A DNA stretch of 64,000 nucleotides from Limosilactobacillus oris (GCF_025311495.1 NZ_CP104398.1:558001-622000); one strand, 5' to 3'. Shown: positions 1-9,016, counted from the first letter of the stretch. Numbers and translations: made by a program. Notes: generated by a model not told the origin, from the letters alone.

Positions 1-404
1 TCACGACCGATATCCTTGTGCGTGATGGCACGACCCCGGAAACGGAGTGAAACCCGGACCTTGTCACCCTTCTCAATGAACTTGCGAACCCGCTTCAGCT
101 TAACGTTGAAGTCGTTCGTGTCGATTGAGGGGCTCAGGCGAATTTCCTTGACCGTCACTGTCTTCTGTTTCTTCCGAGCTTCCCGCTCTTTCTTTTGCAT
201 CTCAAAACGGTACTTACCGTAATCCATGATGCGGGCAACAGCTGGACGAGCCTTTGGTGCAACCAGCACCAAATCAAGGTTGGCATCTTCTGCTAATTGC
301 AGCGCTTCACGCTTTGACTTGATCCCTAATTGTTCGCCATCCTGGCCGATCAGCCGCACTTCGCGTGCACGAATACCGTTATTGACAATCATATCTTGTG
401 CTAT
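1..404 (-). CDS. infC: Translation initiation factor IF-3 (3' end outside window)
   Basis: IF-3 binds the 30S subunit, keeps 50S away and proofreads the initiator tRNA-start codon pair. The visible protein has the N-terminal domain ([20 protein letters not shown]), the lysine-rich linker ([13 protein letters not shown]) and the start of the C-terminal domain ([14 protein letters not shown]). About 134 of the usual ~172 residues are present. Start choice: the first in-frame ATG is at 392, but the GGAGG ribosome site (414-418) lies 21 nt from it and 9 nt from an in-frame ATA at 404. Starting at ATA gives the conserved IAQD prefix. infC genes are known for rare start codons that allow IF-3 autoregulation, so ATA is my preferred start. 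It would normally be followed by rpmI and rplT. Confidence 0.95.
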   Translation of the reverse strand, partial: MAQDMIVNNGIRAREVRLIGQDGEQLGIKSKREALQLAEDANLDLVLVAPKARPAVARIMDYGKYRFEMQKKEREARKKQKTVTVKEIRLSPSIDTNDFNVKLKRVRKFIEKGDKVRVSLRFRGRAITHKDIGR

Positions 405-574
405 GGCAACGCACCTCCAATTTTATTAGCGAAAGATCAAGCAAAAAAGCGGAGTGCCAAACGCACCCCGCTCAATAGGAACAGACCTTCCTCGTCTGCT
501 CAATTTCATCTCGTCAGCCCGGCAATCCTAATCACCAAGGCGAGAAGCGGGTGCTTCTGCTTTTTCTTTCAACG
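405..574 (-). promoter_or_regulatory. infC leader RNA with attenuator (L20-leader type)
   Basis: About 170 nt of untranslated leader separate the infC promoter from its ribosome site. It contains GC-rich helical segments and, just before the ribosome site, an intrinsic terminator: a 10-bp stem (448-457 with 463-472, one G-U pair) followed on the minus strand by a run of U (443-448). A terminator ahead of infC-rpmI-rplT is the layout of the Firmicute L20 leader, where ribosomal protein L20 promotes termination. Family assignment is by position and architecture; I could not run a covariance model. Confidence 0.65.
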
Positions 575-580
575 TTTATT

Positions 581-609
581 AGAATACCGAATCTCCAGAT
601 AATTGTCAA
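581..609 (-). promoter_or_regulatory. Promoter of infC operon
   Basis: On the minus strand a perfect -35 TTGACA (604-609) and -10 TATTCT (581-586) are separated by exactly 17 nt. The promoter begins only a few bases after the dnaI stop, so infC has its own transcription start near 574 and need not depend on the upstream replication operon. Confidence 0.75.
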
Positions 610-614
610 GGACA

Positions 615-1556
615 TTATCCCTTAGAACGCAAATTATCTCCCGTCATCGGCAATTCCCGGGACAGGAACTTGACCCGTTCCATGATTCGCTGGGCCTTCA
701 AGGGTTCATGGTCACCCTGGGTGTCAATCGCCAAGTGGTTCTTTTCCAGTTCATCCATGGAGAAGTTAGAACTAAAGAAGGTCGGGAGCTCTTCCTGCAT
801 CCGGTACTCCAGGATAATTCCCAAGACGTCGTCACGAACCCACTTGCTCATCGCGTCGGCACCGATGTCGTCCAGCATCAGGACCGGTGCTTTCTTGACT
901 GCTTCCAGCTTCTCGCTGGTATTGTTCTTCTTAATCGAGTTGCGCATCTCAACGGCAAAACTCGGGAAGTGCAGCATCGTCGTCGCCACACCCTTTTGCT
1001 TTGCCAGCTCGTTGGCGATTGCTCCTAGGAGGTAGGTCTTGCCAACTCCAAAATTCCCATAAAGGTAAAGCCCGGGCATGAAGTGGTCCGCGGAATAGTG
1101 GTCGGTAAAGTTGATGGCCGCTTTTAGGGCTGCCATCCGGGTCGCGGTCTGGTGCTGCTCGTCAATGTAGAAGTTATCCAATGAAGCGTTCTGGATAAAC
1201 TTTGGCATGTTGATTGAGCGGACGAGCCGCTGAATGTGCCGCTGCCGTTCCTTTTCCAGCAGTTGCTGGGTGGGCACATAGGTGACATCTATTTGCCCGG
1301 AGTTCAGCACTAGCTGCGGCGAATAGCCTGGAGCCACCGTGGTTTCTCCCTTCTTCGCCAGCTGTTTTTCATGGTAAAACTCATACAGCTTGGATTGCCC
1401 GCTTTGGACCATCTCCCGGGAAATCCGCTCCTGATTGTCCTGCAAAAAGGCCTGGACATCCGGATCGGCTAGTACTCGCTTCATCAGCTGGTCGACACTG
1501 GCAGTCACGTTTTGATTTTTCATTAGCCCTTGGAGGGTTTCATTTAACGACTTCAT
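615..1556 (-). CDS. dnaI: Primosomal protein DnaI, helicase loader
   Basis: AAA+ ATPase that loads the replicative helicase DnaC at the origin and at restarted forks, working with DnaB/DnaD. Counted from an upstream GTG at 1568, Walker A GNFGVGKT is at about 171-178 and Walker B VLMLDDIGAD at about 229-238. The N-terminal ~130 residues are the helicase-interacting part. I prefer the ATG at 1556 (MKSLNETLQ, 313 residues), which follows a GGTG-type site, over the two tandem GTG codons at 1568/1565. It is the last gene of the polA-mutM-coaE-nrdR-dnaB-dnaI block, separated from dnaB by a few bases, the usual Lactobacillales arrangement. Confidence 0.93.
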   Translation of the reverse strand: MKSLNETLQGLMKNQNVTASVDQLMKRVLADPDVQAFLQDNQERISREMVQSGQSKLYEFYHEKQLAKKGETTVAPGYSPQLVLNSGQIDVTYVPTQQLLEKERQRHIQRLVRSINMPKFIQNASLDNFYIDEQHQTATRMAALKAAINFTDHYSADHFMPGLYLYGNFGVGKTYLLGAIANELAKQKGVATTMLHFPSFAVEMRNSIKKNNTSEKLEAVKKAPVLMLDDIGADAMSKWVRDDVLGIILEYRMQEELPTFFSSNFSMDELEKNHLAIDTQGDHEPLKAQRIMERVKFLSRELPMTGDNLRSKG

Positions 1557-1570
1557 TGCTTTCACCACCC

Positions 1571-2932
1571 CTATTTCTGCTTTCGTTTAGCCAGCAGGGC
1601 CTGAACCTCTTGAACCTCTGCCTGCGACGCTTTCTTGGTGCGCTCCGCCTGACTAGTCTTGGTCCATTCCGGCATCTGCTCTTCAATCTGTGGCCGGCCC
1701 CGGTAATTTTTCCGCTGGCGGGGCCGCCCCTTTGACTGACCAGCCGCCCGTTGCTGGTTAAAGTTCTTGAGCTGGAGTAAGGCACTGGCCCCATCATGGA
1801 CCCCCGCTTTGACCCAACTATTGGCAATCGCGTCAACAAAGTTAGCCTTCAAAAGGTCATTATCCAATTCAGCAATCACGTACCAGGAAAGGACGTTGAT
1901 GACTTCCGGGCTAAGTTTGACGTCCGCCAACAGGTGGGTCAGGATATGCCGCTCGCTGGCGGTTACAAAGCCCCCGGTCTGTTCTTTAAGCCCCTGGAGG
2001 AAGTCCACCGGGGCATACCCGGTCACGCTCTTTAACAGCTGCTGGTCCTTAGCAGTCAATCCCTGGTCCTTCTTGGCCGGCTGGTTGGCCCCCGTCGAGC
2101 TGCCAGTTGAACTGCCGGTAGGCCGGTAGGCCGCGGCAACGACCCGTTTAAACTTCGCCGCGTCAAAATGATTATCAGCCAGGTTGACCGCCTTCAGGAT
2201 CAGGTCCTTCATCGTTGGGACGTCAATGCCGTACAGCTGGTGTTCGACCTCGATTAACTGCCGGTGGGCGTCCAGATCCTTTTTGACAAGCGGCTGGTTA
2301 GCGAGGAGCTGAAAAAGGGTCGGCCAGTCAAAATCACTAGCTGCGAGTGACGGGCGAGCGGTCTCCACGCTGAACTGCTGCCGTGCTTCTTTGACGGGTA
2401 CTGGTGCCGTGATAACTGACTCCGCGGCAACATGGAATTCATCCAAGAAGCGATGGCTGACTTCCCTTAGCTGGGGCCGCGAGGTCAACTCGTAACGCCG
2501 AGCCCACTTCGCCAGGTGAGCAAAGGCAGCGCTCCCCACCGCCTCAAGGAGGAGGACGCTCAGCAGGTCATCTTCAATAAAGGCGGCAGGGGAAAGGGTC
2601 GGCTGGAGCTGGTAAACGTAAAAGTCCCCCTGCTCATCATTCCCGGCGAAGGTTCTTACCAGTCCCACTGCTTCCAAACGGTGAAGGGCGTGGGTAATCT
2701 GCTCCGCCCCCGCGTTCATCTGTCGAATAAGGACAGCTTGCAGGCGCCGGTCAGCCAGAGTTGGCCGTTCCAACAGCTGACTATGCAGGGCATAGAACAG
2801 GCTAAAGGCGGTTGGCCCCACCACCGGCTGGTAAAAACGGGCCAGGGTCGTGGCATTAAAGTTCACAAAGTCGCCGGCCGCCGTCACGAGGAAGGCTGCC
2901 TGTGGTGCAAACTGGTCCTCCTGCTTAGCCAT
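1571..2932 (-). CDS. dnaB: Replication initiation/membrane attachment protein DnaB
   Basis: Firmicute DnaB (not the helicase) is a DnaD-family remodeller that helps recruit DnaI-helicase to oriC and tethers the origin to the membrane. The N-terminal part is winged-helix-like. A DnaD-type helical domain near residues 350-400 contains the family motif in the form FVDAIANSW. The C-terminal tail is basic (KGRPRQRKNYRGRP). A start at the second ATG (2932) is favoured because AGGAGG lies 7 nt upstream, whereas the first ATG (2938) sits almost on that site. About 453 residues, normal for the family. The stop lies 14 nt before the dnaI start. Confidence 0.92.
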   Translation of the reverse strand: MAKQEDQFAPQAAFLVTAAGDFVNFNATTLARFYQPVVGPTAFSLFYALHSQLLERPTLADRRLQAVLIRQMNAGAEQITHALHRLEAVGLVRTFAGNDEQGDFYVYQLQPTLSPAAFIEDDLLSVLLLEAVGSAAFAHLAKWARRYELTSRPQLREVSHRFLDEFHVAAESVITAPVPVKEARQQFSVETARPSLAASDFDWPTLFQLLANQPLVKKDLDAHRQLIEVEHQLYGIDVPTMKDLILKAVNLADNHFDAAKFKRVVAAAYRPTGSSTGSSTGANQPAKKDQGLTAKDQQLLKSVTGYAPVDFLQGLKEQTGGFVTASERHILTHLLADVKLSPEVINVLSWYVIAELDNDLLKANFVDAIANSWVKAGVHDGASALLQLKNFNQQRAAGQSKGRPRQRKNYRGRPQIEEQMPEWTKTSQAERTKKASQAEVQEVQALLAKRKQK

Positions 2933-2943
2933 CCTCATTCCTC

Positions 2944-3414
2944 CTAATCATTACTTTTGTGCTCCGTCTTCACCATGGTTTCCAGTTCGCTCATAAAGGC
3001 GTCAACGTCCTTAAACTGGCGGTAAACACTGGCAAAACGAATGTAGGCCACCTCATCGACGTCCTTTAGTTCGTTCATCACGTACTTGCCGATCAGCTGA
3101 CTGGAAACTTCATTTTCGCCCAGGCTCCGCACCTTCTTCTCGACCTTATCCGTCAGCTTGGTGAGGCGCTCCATACTGACCGGCCTTTTCTCGGCGGACC
3201 GGACAATCCCATTAAGAATCTTTTGCCGGCTGAATTCTTGCCGGGTCCCGTCCTTCTTCACAACTAACAGCGGGGTCTCTTCATAGCGTTCAAACGTGGT
3301 AAAGCGGAAGCCGCAATGCACACACTCCCGTCGCCGGCGTATAAAGCTGCCATCTTCACTCGGCCGACTGTCAACGACCCGTGAACCATTCTGGTGACAA
3401 TGTGGACACTTCAT
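2944..3414 (-). CDS. nrdR: Transcriptional repressor NrdR
   Basis: Represses ribonucleotide reductase genes by binding NrdR boxes, sensing dATP/ATP through an ATP-cone. The zinc ribbon is intact (C3, C6, C31, C34 in MKCPHC and CVHCGFRF), followed by the ATP-cone at roughly 49-139. Full length at 156 residues. It lies between coaE (50 nt upstream) and dnaB (11 nt downstream), the standard Firmicute position. The 50-nt gap to coaE contains TACAAT/TATAAG-like hexamers, so a local promoter is possible. Confidence 0.96.
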   Translation of the reverse strand: MKCPHCHQNGSRVVDSRPSEDGSFIRRRRECVHCGFRFTTFERYEETPLLVVKKDGTRQEFSRQKILNGIVRSAEKRPVSMERLTKLTDKVEKKVRSLGENEVSSQLIGKYVMNELKDVDEVAYIRFASVYRQFKDVDAFMSELETMVKTEHKSND

Positions 3415-3464
3415 GCGCTTACCTCCCTTATAATACTTAACACTTTATTGTACCATACCTCGGT

Positions 3465-4058
3465 CTAGTTTAATCGTTTAACAAGCTGGGCCACCTGCTG
3501 CCGCAAGTGATTATCGTCTCCGTTGTTATCAATCACGATGTCCGCCCGCGCGGCCTTCTCATTTAACGGCATTTGAGCCGCTACCCTGGCTTGCGCTGCC
3601 GCTTGGGATAGGCCATCCCGCTTCATCAGGCGTGCGAGCTGGGTCGCCTTATCGACGGTCACCACCACGACTAGGTCGCAATCCTCGTCGTAACCCTGCT
3701 CAAACAGCAGTGGCACGTCTAAAATGACGACCGGGACAGCAGCCTTCGTGAAACCCGTGAGCTGGCCCATAATGGTTTCCCGAATCAGGGGCTGCATTAC
3801 TTGGTTCAGCTGGTTGCGAGCATCCTGGTTATTAAAGACGAACTGGCCGAGCCGCTGGCGGTCAAGGCTACCATCCATGGTCACGATTGACCGGCCAAAC
3901 CGCTCTACCAGACGTTCAAAACCTGGTTGACCAGGCTGCTGGAGGCGGTGGGCAACCAGGTCAGCATCGATGATTGGAAAGCCAACTTGACCCAGCAGCC
4001 CGCTGACGGTCGACTTACCGCTGGCAATCCCGCCGGTTAATCCCACTACTTGTGTCAT
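3465..4058 (-). CDS. coaE: Dephospho-CoA kinase
   Basis: Last step of coenzyme A synthesis: ATP-dependent phosphorylation of the ribose 3'-OH of dephospho-CoA. The P-loop GLTGGIASGKST is at residues 6-17, the DADLVAHRL substrate motif follows, and the LID-region LFEQGYDEDCD and basic RLMKRDGLS are visible. 197 residues, full length. It starts one base after the mutM stop (4060), so the two are probably translationally coupled. Confidence 0.96.
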   Translation of the reverse strand: MTQVVGLTGGIASGKSTVSGLLGQVGFPIIDADLVAHRLQQPGQPGFERLVERFGRSIVTMDGSLDRQRLGQFVFNNQDARNQLNQVMQPLIRETIMGQLTGFTKAAVPVVILDVPLLFEQGYDEDCDLVVVVTVDKATQLARLMKRDGLSQAAAQARVAAQMPLNEKAARADIVIDNNGDDNHLRQQVAQLVKRLN

Positions 4059-4059
4059 C

Positions 4060-4893
4060 TTAATCCTCCACTAACGGCTGACAACGCGGACAGAAAGTCG
4101 TTCCCCGCTGGGCCACCTTGATTTTGACCATCTTGGCACCGCACCGGGGACATTTCTCGCCGCCCCGCCCATAGGCGTTCAACCGCTCCTGGAAGCCCCC
4201 AGCATCACCAAAGGCATTGGTAAAACTGTGCACAGTCGTCCCCTTATACTTAGTTGCGACCGCTAATTCCTTAATGATGTTGTCATGCAGGACTGCAGCC
4301 TGGTCAGGGGTAAGGCTGTTGGCCGGCTGTTCTGGGTTGATCTTGGACATCCAGAGGACCTCATCGACGTAGATGTTGCCGAGACCAGCGACGTGCCGTT
4401 GGTTCAGCAGGAATGGCTTGATCTTGCCCCTGCTCCTGCCCAGCTCATCCTGGAAAAAGGCCAGCTTAAAATCAGCGGCGGTCGGTTCAGGTCCTAAGGT
4501 TTTCAAGCCGCCGACTGTCTTCTCATCTCCCGTCTTGACCAGGGTCATCCGGCCAAACTTACGGGTATCGTGGTAGCACAGCTCGGTGCCGTCTGTAAAT
4601 TGAAAAACAACGTGGGTGTGCTTGTCGATCGGTCCCCCAATCGGCTGGTTATAATACTTCCCTTCCATCCGTAAATGGGACACCATCGTTAGATTATTAC
4701 TAAAGCGGAACAGCAGATACTTTCCCCGCCGGTCAACGTCTTCAATCGTCTGCCCAATCAGGGCCTGGCGAAAGTCTTCCACGTCATTAGTAATCGTTTT
4801 GCCGTAGTAAACATCAATTGCGTTAATTTTGCGGCCCTTGGCGATTTTTAAAAGTCCCCGCCGGACCGTCTCAACTTCAGGTAATTCTGGCAT
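4060..4893 (-). CDS. mutM: Formamidopyrimidine-DNA glycosylase
   Basis: Bifunctional base-excision enzyme that removes 8-oxoguanine and formamidopyrimidines and nicks the abasic site. The catalytic N-terminus MPELPEVETVRRGL (Pro2 Schiff-base nucleophile, Glu3) is intact. The helix-two-turn-helix region (GLGNIYVDEVLW) and the C-terminal zinc finger (CPRCGAKM ... CPRCQ) are present. 277 residues, normal. It follows polA by 12 nt, coupling repair glycosylase and repair polymerase. Confidence 0.96.
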   Translation of the reverse strand: MPELPEVETVRRGLLKIAKGRKINAIDVYYGKTITNDVEDFRQALIGQTIEDVDRRGKYLLFRFSNNLTMVSHLRMEGKYYNQPIGGPIDKHTHVVFQFTDGTELCYHDTRKFGRMTLVKTGDEKTVGGLKTLGPEPTAADFKLAFFQDELGRSRGKIKPFLLNQRHVAGLGNIYVDEVLWMSKINPEQPANSLTPDQAAVLHDNIIKELAVATKYKGTTVHSFTNAFGDAGGFQERLNAYGRGGEKCPRCGAKMVKIKVAQRGTTFCPRCQPLVED

Positions 4894-4905
4894 TTTCTAC
4901 CGCCC

Positions 4906-7563
4906 CTATTTCAAGTCGTACCAAGTATCGCCAATCTTGCTCTCAACTTTCAGCGGCACGTTTAATTGAACCGCGGAGTCCATGACCTGGGGAACCAGCT
5001 TCTGGAGGACCGGGATTTCTTCCGCCGGTGCTTCAAAAACCAGTTCGTCATGGATTTGCAAAAGCATCCGGGCTTGGAGTTGACGCTGCTTGATTTCTTC
5101 CTTCATCCTAATCATTGCAATTTTAATGATATCCGCCGCGCTCCCCTGGATAGGGGTGTTCATCGCCGTCCGCTCAGCAAAGGACCGCCGGCTAAAACTC
5201 TTTGCATGAATATCCGGCAGGTAACGACGACGGTGGGTAATGGTTTCGACATAGCCGTGCTCACGGGCAAAGGCAATCGTATCATCAATATACTTCTTTA
5301 CGCCCGGGAACTCCTTAAAGTAATTCTGGATAAACTCGTGGGCCTGGGAACGGCTAACGTGAATTCGCTGGGCCAGCCCGTAGTCACTGATTCCATAAAC
5401 GATCCCGAAGTTAACCGCCTTGGCTCGCCGTCGCATATTGCGGTCAATTTCAGCATCGGCCGGCAGATGGAAAATCCGCCGGGCCGTGCTGGCGTGAATG
5501 TCCTCCCCGTTCTTAAAGTCCTCCTGGAGATTCTTATCACTGGTGATGTGGGCCAGTACCCGCAGTTCCACTTGGGAATAGTCAGATGAAAAAATCTGCC
5601 AGCCCTCATGGCTCGGTACAAAGGCCTTCCGTATCAAGCGGCCTTCCGGCAGGCGAATCGGGATGTTTTGCAGGTTAGGATCCACGGAGGACAGACGGCC
5701 CGTCTGCGTTAGGGTTTGCAGGTACCGGGTGTGAATCTTCTGGTCGCTAGAATGGATGACCTTCAGCAGGCCGGTGATGTAAGTCGACTGGAGCTTGGCG
5801 ATTTGGCGGTACTGGAGGATGTCCTCCACGATTGGCGCCTGGTCAGCCAGCTTCTCCAGCACATCCACCGCGGTCGAGTACCCGGTCTTAGTCTTCTTGA
5901 TGACCGGCAGTTTCAGCTTTTCAAAGAGGATGTGCCCCAGCTGCTTAGTAGAATTGATATTAAATTCCTCGCCAGCGGCCGCGTAGATCTGGTCTTCAAT
6001 GTCGGCTAAGCGCTCGGTCAGCTTGCTGCCCATATCTTTGAGTGTCTGGGCATTAACCTTGATCCCGGTGATTTCCATCGCCGCTAAGACCCGGGTCAGC
6101 GGCACTTCGATTTCCGTATAAAGCGGCGTCTGCTGGTTATCGTCAAGTTTCTTAAACAGCGAGTCCCGCAGGTCGTTAATCGCCCGGGCTTTTTGTGCCA
6201 GGTGGGTATAGAAGGTCTGGTCATCGTCAGGGATGGCCCGCTTAGCCCCCTTACCATAGACCTCCTCGTCAGTAGCGACCTCATGATAATCGTGCTCCAG
6301 GGCGACCTGCCCAAGGTCATTGCTGTTGTCGTTTGTGTTCAGCAGGTAGGAAGCCAGTAGGAGGTCAAAATCAACGTTCCGCAAGTCAATCCCCAGCCGG
6401 TGTAAGCCGACAATCTGGGCCTTAGCGTTAAAGACATTCTTCGCTACCGCTGGTGACTCCAACAGCTTTTTGAGCCGGTCCTGTTTTAAGAGTTCTGCGT
6501 CGCGACTGACCAGCCAGGTCGTGCCATCACCGATTACAAAGCCGGCAAAGGGAGAGGTGTGGTAGTTAGCGTCCGGCATTTCGAGGTAGAAACTCAGTTC
6601 ACCCTTGAGCTGGTCGACTGCCGCCAGGTTATCCGCGGTTAGTTCCGTATACTTCACCGGCGCGCTATCATCCGCCCCTTCTTCGGGGGCCAAGTCCATC
6701 TTCGCGAGGAAGGACTTAAAGCCCATCTGCTGGTAGAACGCCACCAGTTTCTCCGTCTGCTCGCCCCGGTAGGCGATGTCGTCTAAGCTAATTTCCAGCG
6801 GTGCGTCCTGGAGGATGGTTGCCAGGGTCTTGCACTGCCGCGCAATCTCTTCGTCTTCGACCAGGTGTTCCTTCATCTTGCTCTTTTTAAGGTCATCAAT
6901 GTGGTCGTAGAGGTTTTCAACGGAGCCAAACTGCTTGACCAGCTTGATGGCCGTCTTTTCACCGATCTTGGTGACTCCGGGATAATTATCCGAGCTATCG
7001 CCCATCAGCGCTTTCATGTCGATAATTTGCCGCGGCGTAATGCCGAGTTTTTCTTCTACGTGGGCCGGAGTGTAGTGCTCGGTGTCGGTGACCCCCTTAT
7101 GGGTAACGGCGACCGTGGTGTGGTCGCTGGCCAGCTGGGTCAGATCGCGGTCCCCAGTAACGATCAGGGTTTCATAGCCCGCTTCGTCCCCCTCCTTCGC
7201 CAGGGTCCCGATAATGTCGTCGGCCTCGTAATTCTTTAGTTCGTAACTGTGGAGACCGCACGCTTCCACCAGTTCGCGAACGTAGGGAAACTGCTCCGTC
7301 AGCTCGTCCGGGGTCTTGTTCCGACCGCCCTTGTAGTCATCGTACATTTTCGTCCGAAAAGTGACCTTTCCGGCATCGAAAGCTACCAGGGCAGCGTCCG
7401 GGTGAAACTTATCCAAGACGTGGTCCAGCATCAGCTTAAAGCCATAAATAGCTGCCGTATGCAGACCATCCTTATTGGTAAACTTGTCAATTTGGTTGTG
7501 CATCGCAAAAAATGCCCGAAAGACAATGCTGTTTCCATCGATTAGCAATAATTGTTTTGCCAT
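4906..7563 (-). CDS. polA: DNA polymerase I
   Basis: Gap-filling and Okazaki-fragment-processing polymerase. Residues 1-~290 form the 5'-3' exonuclease (LLLIDGNSIVFRAFFA, GDRDLTQL, MGDSSDNYPGV). Residues ~300-470 are a 3'-5' exonuclease fold lacking the usual DEDD residues (a YLEMPD-like segment where FDTET is expected), so proofreading is probably absent as in Bacillus PolA. The polymerase domain follows with motif A DYSQVELRVLAHI, motif B RRAKAVNFGIVYGIS and motif C HDE at about 838-840. 885 residues. First gene of the replication/repair block. Confidence 0.97.
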   Translation of the reverse strand: MAKQLLLIDGNSIVFRAFFAMHNQIDKFTNKDGLHTAAIYGFKLMLDHVLDKFHPDAALVAFDAGKVTFRTKMYDDYKGGRNKTPDELTEQFPYVRELVEACGLHSYELKNYEADDIIGTLAKEGDEAGYETLIVTGDRDLTQLASDHTTVAVTHKGVTDTEHYTPAHVEEKLGITPRQIIDMKALMGDSSDNYPGVTKIGEKTAIKLVKQFGSVENLYDHIDDLKKSKMKEHLVEDEEIARQCKTLATILQDAPLEISLDDIAYRGEQTEKLVAFYQQMGFKSFLAKMDLAPEEGADDSAPVKYTELTADNLAAVDQLKGELSFYLEMPDANYHTSPFAGFVIGDGTTWLVSRDAELLKQDRLKKLLESPAVAKNVFNAKAQIVGLHRLGIDLRNVDFDLLLASYLLNTNDNSNDLGQVALEHDYHEVATDEEVYGKGAKRAIPDDDQTFYTHLAQKARAINDLRDSLFKKLDDNQQTPLYTEIEVPLTRVLAAMEITGIKVNAQTLKDMGSKLTERLADIEDQIYAAAGEEFNINSTKQLGHILFEKLKLPVIKKTKTGYSTAVDVLEKLADQAPIVEDILQYRQIAKLQSTYITGLLKVIHSSDQKIHTRYLQTLTQTGRLSSVDPNLQNIPIRLPEGRLIRKAFVPSHEGWQIFSSDYSQVELRVLAHITSDKNLQEDFKNGEDIHASTARRIFHLPADAEIDRNMRRRAKAVNFGIVYGISDYGLAQRIHVSRSQAHEFIQNYFKEFPGVKKYIDDTIAFAREHGYVETITHRRRYLPDIHAKSFSRRSFAERTAMNTPIQGSAADIIKIAMIRMKEEIKQRQLQARMLLQIHDELVFEAPAEEIPVLQKLVPQVMDSAVQLNVPLKVESKIGDTWYDLK

Positions 7564-7687
7564 TTATTCTCCGTCCCTTCTCTTGATAGTGTTATTGTAC
7601 CAAAGATTAAGGTCGACCGTTAGTTCCCTGTTTAGTCTTCTAAGTGTAATATAATGAGGATGTACCAATTTGCAAGAAGGGATTATT

Positions 7688-8035
7688 TTGGACAAACTGC
7701 TAAACAAACGTCACGTCGAGGAGGCCCGGCTCTTTGCCATCCTCCTCACCTTTTGCGGCGGCTTTTTGGACGCCTTCACCTACATCCAGTGCGGGCACAC
7801 CCTCGCTGCCGCCCAGACCGGGAACATCGTCTTCCTCAGTGCCGCCCTGGTCAACCACAATGTCATCGGCATCGTTGACCGCTGTGGCGCCATCATCCTC
7901 TATATTCTAGGCATCATCGTCGCCATCGGCTTTCAGGCCCACATCAAATACTGGCGAATTTTCTGCCTCTTCCCAATCCTCATCATCGGTGGTTTCGTCG
8001 GTGCCATGCCGGAGGACTTCCCCACTCGCTCCCTT
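7688..8035 (+). pseudogene. Truncated DUF1275 (YoaK-type) membrane protein
   Basis: The reading frame from a TTG at 7688 (AAGGG site 6-7 nt upstream) gives a clear DUF1275 N-terminus: LLTFCGGFLDAFTYIQCGHT then AQTGNIVFL, followed by two hydrophobic helices. Family members are about 220-230 residues with six helices. Here similarity stops after roughly 110-115 residues (near GAMPEDFP), where the frame runs into the antisense 3' end of the next gene. The second half appears deleted, so the gene is probably non-functional. Confidence 0.7.
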
Positions 8036-8239
8036 TCATCGCCGCTTAAATTTAACCGTCTTCTTTTTCAGAGAAATCTTTTCCACCTGCCAGCCGTAGT
8101 CTATCAACTCCTTCTTGTAGGAAAGAAAAGAATGATCCAACGCCACCCCCGCAACCTGTTCAATTTCAGCAAATGATAGCGTGACAGTTGTCCCATCCTG
8201 CTGGCTTACAAACGACCAAAGTGCATTATACTTACTCAT
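8036..8239 (-). CDS. Small conserved protein, DUF7662-like
   Basis: 67-residue soluble protein beginning MSKYNALWSFV and containing FAEIEQVAGVALDHSFL, a pattern typical of short proteins annotated as DUF7662 in Firmicutes. The function is unknown. The ATG at 8239 is preceded by GGGGATA; a longer upstream frame has no good ribosome site. Its 3' end abuts the broken end of the DUF1275 fragment on the other strand, suggesting a deletion brought the two tail to tail. Confidence 0.65.
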   Translation of the reverse strand: MSKYNALWSFVSQQDGTTVTLSFAEIEQVAGVALDHSFLSYKKELIDYGWQVEKISLKKKTVKFKRR

Positions 8240-8257
8240 TTTGATTATCCCCAAGAA

Positions 8258-8291
8258 AAGACTCCTGCGGCCCAATCGCCACAGGAGTCTT
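8258..8291 (-). terminator. Intrinsic terminator after the Bax-inhibitor-like gene
   Basis: A 14-bp stem with one C-A mismatch (arms AAGACTCCTGCGGC and GCCACAGGAGTCTT) with a short loop, followed on the minus strand by TTTTCTT. It sits 12 nt after the stop of the gene at 8303-9016. Confidence 0.8.
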
Positions 8292-8302
8292 TGCAAAATA
8301 TA

Positions 8303-9016
8303 TTAGTCCCGGTCGCTCATCCCAAAGATTTGCAGGAAGGAGATGAAGAGGTTGACGAAGTCCAGGTAGAGCTGGAGTGCGCCCACGATTGCCAGACCCA
8401 TCACTGAATTTTCATTGCTGTAATTCAGGTAGATCTGCTTCATCTTCTGCGCGTCCCACGCCGTTAGCACTACGAAGATAATCACGGCAATGTAAGAGAA
8501 AATGTAGGTAATTGCCGAGCTCTTCAAGAAAATGTTGATGATTGAAGCGATAATCAAGGCTACCAGTGCCGCCATGGCGTGGGCACCAAACTTGCTGAGA
8601 TCCCGCTTAGTAACCGTCCCGTAGAGGGCCATCGTCGCGAAGACCGCCGCCGAAGAAATAAAGGCCGCCGTGATATTAGCCGCCGTAAATGCTCCCGCAA
8701 TCAGTGCAAACTCAACCCCGTAAATAATCGCCACCAGCATCAGCATGATAAAACCGCCGACCGGGTTCCGGGTGGCGCTAAAGCTAATCCCCATCGACAG
8801 TGCGATTGGCAAGAGGAGAATCAGCCAGACCATCCCCTGGTGCTGTTGGAAGTAGCCCAGCACCTGCGTAGCAAAGACGTTCATCGTCAAGTAGGCGCTC
8901 AGTGCGGAAACTAAAACTGCCAGGGTCATGTTTCCGTACATCTTAGTCAGGAAACTATTCAACCCCGCCTGGTCGGCAACCACGCGCCGGCCAGAATCAT
9001 TTGGAAAATTATCCAT
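8303..9016 (-). CDS. Bax inhibitor-1/YccA family membrane protein
   Basis: 237 residues with about seven hydrophobic helices and the C-terminal family signature (FVVLTAWDAQKMKQIY, then LYLDFVNLFISFLQIFG). Family members are calcium-leak or stress-related membrane proteins (YccA, YetJ); YccA also interacts with FtsH. The substrate here is unknown. Monocistronic, with its own terminator. Start ATG at 9016 is preceded by AGGAGG. Confidence 0.9.
   Translation of the reverse strand: MDNFPNDSGRRVVADQAGLNSFLTKMYGNMTLAVLVSALSAYLTMNVFATQVLGYFQQHQGMVWLILLLPIALSMGISFSATRNPVGGFIMLMLVAIIYGVEFALIAGAFTAANITAAFISSAAVFATMALYGTVTKRDLSKFGAHAMAALVALIIASIINIFLKSSAITYIFSYIAVIIFVVLTAWDAQKMKQIYLNYSNENSVMGLAIVGALQLYLDFVNLFISFLQIFGMSDRD

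Noticed and set aside
4966-5589. 207-codon plus-strand frame opposite polA
   Set aside because: Antisense of the polymerase domain of an intact polA; no supporting signal.
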